A DNA stretch of 64,000 bases, from positions 3,197,001 to 3,261,000 of the forward strand of contig JAPFBL010001928.1 of NCBI GenBank assembly GCA_026182355.1, in the 5' to 3' direction. The stretch comes from Hermatobates lingyangjiaoensis. Its lineage: Eukaryota > Arthropoda > Insecta > Hemiptera > Hermatobatidae. Shown here piece after piece: positions 55,861 to 64,000 of this stretch. Position numbers and translations under genes: made by a program. Position 1 is the stretch's first letter; every line of letters begins with the position of its first letter. The notes under the pieces were generated by a model that worked only from the letters and a program-made list of their open reading frames with translations, did not search any database and had not been told where the DNA came from.

Positions 55861-56439
55861 GACCTAATAAGCCATACAAGAAAAAAAAGGTTTGCAGGAA
55901 GGTTGGCAAGGAGAAAACATGACTTAACAGTGACTATTACGGCATCGAAAGCACTTCTAGATAAAATTCTCAAACATGCATTACATGCTAATTCAGAATA
56001 GTTATAAATGATAAGATTTTGGGGAAATTTTCGAAGTGTTTTGCGGGGTCCTGAAATGTTTAATTAAAATTTAAAAAATATAAAAAAATATTCAACTGTA
56101 ATTGTAGTAAAAAATAAAAAAAAGTACAACTCATAATGAAAAAGTACAGTAGTTAGTATTAGAAAAGAAAATACAGGAGTCTGCTTGTATGATCGAGAAA
56201 GATATCAAACAACCAGTGACTTGCTGGGTCAAAATATATTCTACAGCATTAAATTGAAGGTTAATAAAAACTATTAAAAAATATTCAATAAAGACTAAAA
56301 ATTAATGAAAAATATTAAAGCATAATCAATTCTAACAAGAGAATAATAAAAATATCAAAAAATAGAAGTCAAAAATAGGCCTTTTAATCTATAAATTAAA
56401 ATAAAGGATTATTCTCTCTCTGTGATAGTTAAATATAAA
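55861..56439. other. unassigned AT-rich sequence
   Basis: Nothing supportable. Confidence 0.4.
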
Positions 56440-56753
56440 AAAAAAAGAATTTTTTTATTTTATTTACTTGCATTATTATATACTGTACAATACAGTAAGG
56501 GTATAATTCTTTCTCTCTTATAGTCGGTAAAGACGTAATATTTTATTAATTATTTCTTATTTTTTTCTTCTTGTTTTTCATTTTTATTTACAGCGCAGTA
56601 CAGTATTCAGTAAGGTCAGGATTCTCTCTCTGTTGGAAAGGTCGTTGTTTGAGCTTTAGAGGCTTTTATAAAGGTGGGTCTATCATTCGCGGATTTTCGC
56701 TTTTCGCGGGTGTCTTCGGTCCCCTATTATCCTCGAAAATTGAGGGATTACTG
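56440..56753. mobile_element. pogo/Tigger-like transposon end
   Basis: Reading inward from 56753 on the minus strand, CAGTAATCCCTCAATTTTCG and then GGGGACCGAAGACACCCG have the form of pogo/Tigger terminal repeats (CAGTRATCCCTCG type). A TA follows the end, as expected for the TA target. GCGGATTTTCGCTTTTCGCG (56690-56709) is a further terminal-type motif. No matching left end was found; 56470-56490 and 56585-56605 hold duplicated TACAGTAAGG-like words. It is probably a truncated or heavily diverged copy. Confidence 0.55.
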
Positions 56754-58971
56754 TATAATTACGGCGAACAATAAAAATTTCAAAAAAAAAAGGCAGGAAG
56801 GAATTAATATTAATTACTTAAATTAAAATAAAAGATAATTGATGTAACTGAAGACAAATATAAACAGAAAGAAAATGCTTACAAGAAAGAACATATTAAA
56901 CATATGAGACTTGTAAATCAGATCTCTTATCTCAAACAGTATAAAAAGAAAAAAAGGAAAGAGATAATATCTTTTTTCAATCAAAATCAAAAGAGAACTA
57001 TTACAAAAATCCTGATTTACTACCACAGGAGGTAGTAAATTACCAATAGAATATATAAAATACAAAACAGAAATTTCTAATATAATTTGCTCACATTACG
57101 AAGACTTGTATGTTAGAAGTTTACTATGATGCTTAGAAATAAATGAATAAACCTTTTTTGAAATAAATTCAGATTTACTGATTTTGAGCCCCTATGACCC
57201 ATTTGATAATATTATCCTGATGTCATCACACCTTTGATGATAAGATGATGAAAATTCATGAATGTGTTGTAACAAAACTACATGTCTTACTGTTTAACAT
57301 ATCCTTGTGACATTTTACAAACATATAGTGCTTTGTATAGCAAGAAATCTTATTATTTAAATAATATTGGATACGTTAAAAATGCATTATCATATTACAA
57401 CTCAAATCACTTACTTACTTCAATCCATTCTTAATATGGATACATATCTACGAATTTTTAAATGTTTCATGAGGAAATTTTGGACGAAAAGAAACAAATA
57501 TTAAATTCTACCCGTAGTGCCTAGCAAAATTGTAGTACACGATGATTACATTTGACATAGTCTCATTGGAATAAAATAATTGAAACTGTAAACTTACACC
57601 AGTTAATTTAATAATATATTCACTTATAATGAAGTTGTGTGAAGACCAGTCCATTTTTTGTTGTTTGTTTTTGTTCTTTTATGTTTTGTTTACTATTGTA
57701 AATATTTTGTATTTCTATTTCATTCATATATTTCCGTAATTTAGGTGTATGTACAGAAAATATCGCGGTTGGGTCAATGATGACATTTACATGTTTATGG
57801 AAAGTGGAAGCGGCAAACCCTGTTCTTTCAGTCAAGTTATGTGAGCTTGGCTTTGAATAATATCATAAACTCTATACTTTAAGCCTTTTCAAACTTATAT
57901 AATTTGTATGTCCCATTTAATAAATTAAAAAAAAAACTCGTATCCTTATACATAATTTAAAGAAAACTTTACAAAAGGAAACTTTTACAAAATACCTCTG
58001 CGGTAAGTAACAAGTACGCTTGTTTTAATATTTTATAATAATTTTCTAGTACCAGGAGTATACTTTTTAGTTGTTTCATAAACTTCGTTCAATGACTAAT
58101 ACTTTTTTGAACTTAGTATGTTTTCTTACTCTTTTTTATCTAAAATTAAACTGAAACAAACCAGAATCGAGGGAATTCCTGGCTCATACGGAATATCACA
58201 TAGAGACTTCTGGGTGTTTATATCCCTGTTGACAACCTTTGTCTGACAGCATACTATAGGTGTTTGTTATTGTGTTTTTATTCTTGAGTCAAGAATTAAT
58301 TCTTAATATAAACTTGTCAAACTCCTAAAACATTGTGGGAAACACGTTGTTTTTTGCACTAAGTTGACAGCCACGTGCTAATAGTAAAATTAAAAAATGA
58401 GATACAATCATTAGGATGATTATATTTTTTTTTAAACTCAATTTCGTTTATATAAACGAAAAATATTTTACAGTTTATTGTTTATCATTACATGCATAGA
58501 CATTCTATGTTTCATTTTACTTTTTACATTGCAACTATAAACATTCAACAGTTAAAGGAAAAAACAAAACAAATAAAAGTTACAAGAAACAAAATTATAG
58601 GTTAATACTACTTGAATAATATATTTTAATTCGTTTGTTGCAAAGAAAGTCACTAATATTTGGTGGGATATCTCGAACTGATCCAATTGTTAGAATTTTC
58701 AAATATGATGATCGGTTAATTCTGACCTTCATGAATTATTTATCATTAAAAAAAATAGTTGTTTGCATAAATAAGTACTTCCGAACATATACAAATAACA
58801 AAAGATAACATTTAGGAACCTGATCTACGGATAAATGTGCATGAAATTCTAGAATTCCAACTTCCTTTTTTCCTTCAACTTCATTCCCTAGTGGGTTAAA
58901 AACATCAGCCCTTTCCTTTTCTTGTTTTATTGGTGATTCTACATTGGCATCTTCAATGTTACCTAACTCAA
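56754..58971. other. unassigned AT-rich sequence
   Basis: No gene supported. Small palindromes occur, for example ACTACCACAGGAGGTAGT (about 57017-57034). Confidence 0.4.
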
Positions 58972-59154
58972 GTGTAGTTAGAGTAGTGCCTGATATCGCA
59001 TAGGCTCGGGACCGACAGCTTAACATCCTCTCCGAAGATGACGTATTCAGATTTGTTCATCTTATGCGTGAATAAATCGAAGCCCCGGTCGGCATCGAAC
59101 CCAGAGCCTACCAGTTTATAGGCGAGCACGTTAACCACTGAGCTAACCTGGCCA
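58972..59154 (-). mobile_element. tRNA-derived SINE, 3'-truncated, best tRNA-like head
   Basis: On the minus strand the head is GGCCAGGTTAGCTCAGTGG, TTAACGTGCTCGCC (59153 down), a near-perfect A box, followed by CTCTGGGTTCGATGCCG (59106-59090), a near-perfect B box. These are pol III internal promoter elements of the tRNA type. The body is shared with the other copies to about 58972, with a small deletion near 58995. The 75-codon frame over it is a SINE translation. Confidence 0.85.
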
Positions 59155-59291
59155 ATATTAGATATTAGTCGATTCCATTTGTAAGCTTTCATCAACTATA
59201 TCAATATAGATAAAGCTGATGTAAAAAGACATACTTCAGATTGTGCTTGATAGGTTTTAAAATCAGTTAAACTAATTATAAGTAAAGACAC
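59155..59291. other. short unique spacer between two SINE copies
   Basis: Unique AT-rich sequence. Confidence 0.5.
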
Positions 59292-59614
59292 GTTAGGTTA
59301 AGTTAGGTTGCAGTTGCTGTCTCTGAGTAATTTCACATAGGCAAAAGATAGTAGATACGAAACAATGAACATTTTTTTACATTTTGAGTCCTACATTTTG
59401 CCTAACCAAAGAATATTTAGAGAGTAGGGATCTTTAACGAGTACCTGACATTGTACATGCTCGGAACTGATGTCTTAACGTCCTCTCTGAAGAACGACGT
59501 GTTCAGATTTTTTTCATTTCCCCATGTTATTAAATAGAGTCCCAGAATAAGTATCCAATCCTGGATCTACCAGTCGAGAAGCGAGCACGTAAGACACTGA
59601 GCTACGCTGGCCAA
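59292..59614 (-). mobile_element. tRNA-derived SINE, full length
   Basis: On the minus strand the head is TTGGCCAGCGTAGCTCAGTG (59614 down) and the decayed B box CCAGGATTGG lies near 59565-59550. The body carries AACGTCCTCTCTGAAG (plus strand, about 59478) and GAGTCCTACATTTTGCC (plus strand, about 59386). The 3' end is CTGCAACCTAACTTAACC (59312-59295). At about 323 bases it is the longest copy. Same orientation as, and next to, the copy at 58972-59154. Confidence 0.82.
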
Positions 59615-60409
59615 GTGAGAAGATATGTAATTAATCGGATAATCCCTTATAATTAAATGAAACTGACCATTGCAACTCTATTAAGCTGAAATGCTTGCAA
59701 ATAAAAATAAAATTTACTTTCAGAAAATAAATTAATATATTTAAAGAAATGTACTGAATTTTTCTCAGTCGATTGTCCTAACTTATTGAATAACATTCCT
59801 ATTGTCTAATCAATAGAAAGCAATTTCTATTAGATCACTCATAGTGTTTTTCTTTAAATAAAGCATTTTTAAGGAAAGATTTGAAATTGGTTTTTGTAAA
59901 TTCGTATATCTTCTGCAATTCACATCTAATGAAATGACTTATTTATAGAACTCTAAATTGAAGCAAATTAAAAAATATCCAGTAAAAGGTAAAGTATTGT
60001 AAATACATTAAGGGGTGCCTGCCAAGAAAGTAACTAGATATTTGAAATTTGAGAATGCAGAATTTGATGATTCTGAAAGATTATGAAAATTTGATTTTAA
60101 AATAGCTAATTAGGAAATTATGAAATTGAATGACACAGTGCGCAAAAACACTGCTTTCTGTTTTACGTTAATATTAAGCCAATGGTTTAATTGTTTAATG
60201 AATATAAATCAAATATAAAATATACAATTTGGTTTTAGTTAGCAATACTTTAGTATCTTTTACTAAATGAGGAAATCTTTAAAAATAAAAAAACAACAAT
60301 TGAAATGGAATAGGGTTCTAAAAAGATAACAAGAAAATGGAAACCAATTTATTAGCTCTTTTTTACTATACAGGTAAAGGAGGATGAATTTATTGAGGGA
60401 TAGAAAAAC
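59615..60409. other. unassigned AT-rich sequence
   Basis: Nothing supportable. Confidence 0.4.
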
Positions 60410-60620
60410 AATTGAAAGGGAAATAAATACAGGGTTTGAGAGTAAGTGGAAAGGCGACGTTAGGGTCTTTGTTGAGAGACCATTGTCATTCGGGGTTTCT
60501 CAGCCGAATCACACGTCCATAGCAATAAAACATGCCATTGTCCACCTGCGAGACCTGCCTCTCACCCTCCCTCTCCCTATAACCTTTGACGAATTCACTT
60601 CAACAGCAGTCTAAGTGTAT
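60410..60620. other. GC-richer island with two SOX-type sites, candidate non-coding element or exon
   Basis: CCATTGT occurs at 60480-60486 and 60535-60541. The block is distinct in composition. A 76-codon frame (60384-60614) spans it: MNLLRDRKTIEREINTG and onward, with mixed, protein-like composition but no recognised domain. This is the least artefact-like frame in the window, yet splice sites and homology cannot be judged here. Confidence 0.32.
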
Positions 60621-60839
60621 AGCTAGTTAGGTCAAAAGCATTGCCTTTTAATCAATTAATCTTTAAAGAATGCCAACTTTTTCCTATTTATATATCTTGC
60701 AATAAAAACGTTGAATAGAATAGCTGAACTAATATATATGGTCTGGCTTGGCAACAAACGTGAAAACATGAAGATGACCGAAGTAAACGAGTCCAGAAAA
60801 ACTTTTATTTTTATAATATATATATATATATATATATAT

Positions 60840-61002
60840 CCACAATAAGAAATTTGAAAAAAAGACTAAGGTCTTTCAACCTTAACAAGCGGTCTCTGTC
60901 AGATCTTAATCATTAAATCAGAATGGTTGAAATTTTTTTTTCCATTTCTTATTGTGGTTTGAATATTAATTGTTGTTTCACGTGTTCATTGTGAAATATT
61001 GT
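60840..61002. mobile_element. family A diverged copy A14
   Basis: Left arm CCACAATAAGAAATTTG, AAGGTCTTTCAACC, AACAAGCGGTCTCTGTCAG; right arm GGTTGAAATTTTTTTTTCC, CTTATTGTGGTTTGAA and GTTTCACGTGTTCATTGTG. The right unit is largely lost. (TA)n bounds it at 60816-60839. Confidence 0.75.
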
Positions 61003-61034
61003 TATATATATATTTTTTTTATATATATAGTTTT

Positions 61035-61157
61035 TTAGTTGACTGTCGTCCCTCCGTCAATCCATTTCTTCTCCTGAGGACGACCGCCATTACGGTCGAA
61101 ATATTGAAAAGTGACTCATTTGTTATGTTTCAGTCTATGTGTCACTGTTTGCTTTAA

Positions 61158-61158
<1 letters not shown>
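61035..61158 (+). mobile_element. family E arm with well-paired hammerhead-like motif
   Basis: It lies between a TA tract (about 61003-61029) and a long TA array (61159-61192). After the unit (61066-61113) comes a 45-base tail (TTTGTTATGTTTCAGTC...) ending at the array. There is no inverted partner. A decayed relative may lie at about 51459. Confidence 0.6.
61066..61113 (+). ncRNA. hammerhead-like ribozyme motif, family E
   Basis: CTGAGGA (61074-61080), C, a perfect 5-bp hairpin GACCG/CGGTC (61082-61086 with 61093-61097), GAAA (61098-61101), the ATAT palindrome (61101-61104) and T at 61105 (AUU). Upstream TTCTTCTC (61066-61073) can pair with GAAAAG (61106-61111) with one C-A mismatch. Together with 36416 and 37673 it is a top candidate for a test of self-cleavage. 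Confidence 0.55.

Positions 61159-61192
<34 letters not shown>
61159..61192. repeat. (TA)17 microsatellite
   Basis: Pure TA run separating family E and family C copies. Confidence 0.97.
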
Positions 61193-61194
<2 letters not shown>

Positions 61195-61199
<5 letters not shown>

Positions 61200-61460
61200 A
61201 TAAATTCAAATACGAAGGAAACACACAGAAAGACATTATGACATAACTCACATCGATATTTCGACCATCGTCGTCATCAGGTGACGAAGAGCGAAGTAGT
61301 CGCTGCAGCGATAGACAGTGGCTTGGTACAGGAGTGTATTATATATAAACTAGAAGTTTCTACAGAACAGACAGAAAAGGAATTATTGAAACTGACTTCT
61401 ATATTTCGATGTCCTCGTCGTGAGGAATAGAAGTAAATCGCTTCAAAGGCTGATAACCGC
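61195..61460 (-). mobile_element. family C element copies with hammerhead-like motifs
   Basis: First unit: terminal block (AAGGAAACACACAGAAAGAC), then on the minus strand CTGATGA (61281-61275), C, GAC/GTC hairpin, GAAA, TATC, core about 61281-61255, intact. Second, decayed unit at about 61427-61401 (CTCACGACGAGG, ATCGAAATATAG). The two lie in the same orientation about 145 bases apart, so this may be a tandem pair rather than a fold-back. The 65-codon frame is not a gene. Confidence 0.6.
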
Positions 61461-62379
61461 TGGCTTGCATTCAAAAATAAGCACTTTATTACCTAGCTTA
61501 TTTAGTGTTTTGTTACAATTAATATAGCATGTATTGTTGTTGTATTGAATGTATTTTGATTGAAACTTCAATTACTTTAATTATTATTTCTGATCTTTTG
61601 TTTATTGCTTTATTTTTCTACGCATATAGTATTCTTCCAAATTCCTTTTCTTTACCGTTTACCTCCTTGCATATTGCATATTTTACTGAGTATATATTAA
61701 AAGATGACATTCTGAAACTTCTCTACTATGATTGAATAATTTCTCAGCGTTTTATGTGACATTTTGTCGCGTTATGCAGTGGATATTATATATGTTATTA
61801 TTAAAACGACGAATAACGAATATTATATATTCGTGTATTAATACGAAACAAACATAGTTTGGAGGTCACGGGGTTGCACATTTAGTTTGCACATAACGAA
61901 ATTAGGAGCAAAATATGCAACAACTCTAACTAATCCACATAAACAGAGACTCATTATGAAAATGGATTTACTGAGAAAAATGAAATGAGCGGTCGAAAAA
62001 AAAGACTGGCTATAGGAGGAACCCTTGGCATAGCAAACGAATTTGACTTAAAAATCTTGAGAACTAGAGTCGAAAAATGAGTAGACTTACGTGTACCTCA
62101 GAAGGAGCGGGATGTGTGGTGAAGTTACGTACTTCATATACGTATGTTACAAGCGCCTGCTGAGAGACGTCTGTCTTGTTTGAGCAACACTGTCTTTAGG
62201 CGTGTAATCTCCGGTATCCCATAGCAAGGGCTTATAATGTTAATGAAACTCTCCTATAGATATTTACGTACTTACTGCTTGGGATAGTTGTGGGTCAGAA
62301 ACAAAAGTTAACTTTGAAATGGTAGCAGTATTCATTGAGTACTTGAAACTGCTTGATGTTAGCATTATATGGCCAACCT
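61461..62379. other. unassigned sequence
   Basis: About 62080-62240 is GC-richer (CAGAAGGAGCGGGATG and onward). No gene. Confidence 0.35.
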
Positions 62380-62640
62380 TCGTAAAGAACCACAACCACT
62401 CACAAGCAGCAACTGATGTCGGGAACATGGACAAATAAGCTGAATCATTCTGGTTTCCATAGTATCAACAATGTTAAAGGCGTGTCCGGATCTGCGAACC
62501 TTGTTGAATCTTCCAGGGGTGCTAGAGGCCCAAGAGACCTTTCACCTCAGCCTCCCGCTTTAGATCGTTTAACTTCAAAGACAGTAGTCGCTTCGTTGCA
62601 CAGCGACATGGCCTAGACATCTCTGCTAGTCACATATTAG
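62380..62640. other. GC-richer island, candidate non-coding element or exon
   Basis: Contains a 66-codon frame (62416-62616; starts MSGTWTNKLNHSG) with fairly protein-like composition and a stop inside the island. AACCACAACCACTCAC (RUNX-like words) lies at about 62388. No domain recognised. I rate exon and regulatory element as about equally likely, both weakly. Confidence 0.27.
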
Positions 62641-63099
62641 TAGTAGATCGACATCTACTTAAATTCAATACCTCAGTCATGGAAGGGTAATAATAATGCT
62701 TTGCTACCTAATTGAATCTACTTGTGTAAGTAAAATTGTAACTATACGTGTTGAAAATGAAAGCAAAAAAAAATTCTGCTTTGAGTAACATAAAACTATT
62801 TGCAACAGAACTAACAACTTAACAACTCCATCTACTTGCCCTTTATTATTCTTGCTTTTGTAATAAATTAGTTAAAACGCTTTAATCAAGTGCTGATATT
62901 TATGAGAGAAAAAGTAATCAATGTGTTATCAACCAGTTATTACTAGTTACGACATGAATATGACATGGAATATTAGTCAATAATTATGATGGGAATAGTA
63001 ATTAATGCTTTAAAGAAATCGTTCTCTCGGATGAATGTAAATATATACAAATTTAATGCCCAACTTTAAGGGGTTGTTAAAAAAAGCATCTGATTTTTA
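62641..63099. other. unassigned AT-rich sequence
   Basis: Nothing supportable. Confidence 0.4.
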
Positions 63100-63310
63100 C
63101 CATTATTAATAATCAATGCCTTTTAATCAGCTGTCCCATTATCATTAAATCATTTTAAAACTCTTAAAGGACAATGGACCTCCTCATAAATTTCCTTCCT
63201 TTCTTAACTAGATGTGTATTTTGTCCATTTCCATGAGTGACTTCATTCTGAATGAATGAAGTTTATTCCCAGTCTGACGGAGGCAGTCTCCTTCTTGGTA
63301 TATGATGGAA
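63100..63310. other. complex island with SOX and homeodomain-type sites, candidate non-coding element
   Basis: ATCAGCTGTCCC (E-box), TATCATTAAATCATTTT, AAAGGACAATGGACC (ACAATGG at 63171-63177), CTCCTCATAAATTTCC and the tandem CTGAATGAATGAAG occur together. No open frame. Candidate regulatory element. Confidence 0.3.
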
Positions 63311-64000
63311 TACTTCGTGTAAGGAAGTGTTACTGATGGACTTGCAAACTTCGTCTTTCATAGAAAGAAATATTACTATTTCACTACTCAAGTCAAAACG
63401 CTGGGCGGCAAATTCAACGCATGTTTTAAATTACATTCTTTTGTATTTAAAAAATACCTGTACGAAGATTAAATTATTTTGGGAATAATATTGTTCTTAA
63501 AACAAATTATTTACTTTCATCTGCTAATTTTCTTCAATGTACAATCAATCACCTTCAATTTCTGCATTTGTAATAAGTCATTTTTTTAAGGGTTTTGTGT
63601 TGTACTTATGTGCAAAGAACTTTATACATGACGATGTTTGTGGTCCTGAAAATATGTTCCACTTTTCTCTTTGACAGGAATTATGTTGTTTATATTTTAT
63701 TGTACAATATCTTTAATTAAATTATCGTCTTAATTTCGTAACTTTTTCATAAATGAAGAGATAATATAAAGGTAAGAAAAAATGTATTTATTCTGTTATT
63801 AATTAAACAATCTTAAAGTAAGCTCGGGATTTAATTAAAAGTGAAACATGTAATTAGTTAATTAAAGTGATTTGAATTTTTTTCTGAAATTCCGCACTAG
63901 TAGCAGGTTGTGAAATGACTTCACTGCAATGCGGATAGGAGAGTTACTCACCCATGTATTTAGTTCTTTGATATGGAACTAGTAGACACTATGAAATTCT
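63311..64000. other. unassigned AT-rich sequence
   Basis: Nothing supportable to the end of the window. Confidence 0.4.

Noticed and set aside
55631..55909. Repeat-containing 92- and 65-codon frames
   Set aside because: Open on both strands only because the 63-bp tandem unit is a multiple of three.
59090..59154. A functional tRNA gene
   Set aside because: A and B boxes are good, but there is no complete cloverleaf, and the sequence continues into a SINE body shared with other copies.
58736..59195. 96- and 75-codon minus-strand frames
   Set aside because: They overlap the tRNA-derived SINE at 58972-59154; the codons follow the repeat consensus.
9552..61002. Family A as a classical MITE with transposase-type ends
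   Set aside because: The inverted arms would fit, but the ends lie in TA arrays without a clear fixed target duplication, and the conserved interior motif is RNA-structural; a PLE-related origin explains more.
1..64000. Prokaryotic operons, phage or plasmid modules
   Set aside because: No long frames, no ribosome-binding-site spacing, abundant microsatellites, SINEs and hAT elements; the DNA is eukaryotic.

Overview
The window is AT-rich eukaryotic (animal) nuclear DNA. I see no confident host protein-coding gene, no rRNA or tRNA gene, no bacterial-style gene organisation and no CRISPR array. Every open reading frame is short (the longest, 180 codons, is a translation of TAA/TA microsatellites). 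Dense (TA)n and (CA)n arrays, tRNA-derived SINEs, hAT and pogo-type DNA transposon remnants and many fold-back elements fit an intergenic or intronic region of an invertebrate. The SINE copies end in TTAGG/CCTAA-like repeats, which recall the arthropod telomere unit. An arthropod, perhaps a chelicerate, is my best guess, but the species cannot be fixed from this sequence.

The most striking content is a set of short fold-back elements, usually bounded by (TA)n. They fall into at least seven sequence families that look unrelated to each other: A, at least 14 copies; B, five; C, about six; D, four; F, three; H and J, one each; plus single-arm cases E and K. Each arm carries the same small motif: CTGANGA, one unpaired base, a 3-6 bp hairpin, GAAA, a short palindrome ending in T, then a base that is not G. 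In several copies the flanks can also pair. This is the layout of hammerhead ribozymes with a reduced stem III, which are known from Penelope-like retroelements (PLEs). One copy (43377-43968) also holds a short coding stretch that reads like the N-terminus of a PLE protein, duplicated in inverted orientation. The fold-backs cluster at 1.3-2.1, 4.7-5.7, 9.2-9.8, 11.4-12.4, 13.9-17.6, 24.7-25.7, 36.3-37.8, 43.2-44.2, 51.0-51.3, 53.4-54.8 and 60.8-61.5 kb.

Other repeats are: tRNA-derived SINEs (554-820, 20494-20797, 28461-28776, 45549-45772, 46112-46370, 58972-59154, 59292-59614); two non-autonomous hAT elements with readable terminal inverted repeats and 8-bp target duplications (41631-42095, 44735-45023); a pogo/Tigger-like end (to 56753); a 67-bp minisatellite (48669-49180); a degenerate 64/32-bp tandem array (about 40287-40800); a 63-bp triplication (55664-55860); and many microsatellites.

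Between the repeats lie islands of 100-350 bases that are clearly richer in G+C and more complex than their surroundings (for example 6570-6920, 14815-15000, 22895-23235, 38091-38338, 39410-39620, 51780-52040, 53140-53350, 60410-60620). They have no convincing reading frame, and several contain SOX-type ACAATGG sites and homeodomain-type ATTA cores. They are candidate conserved non-coding elements in a gene desert; that is inference and needs cross-species alignment.
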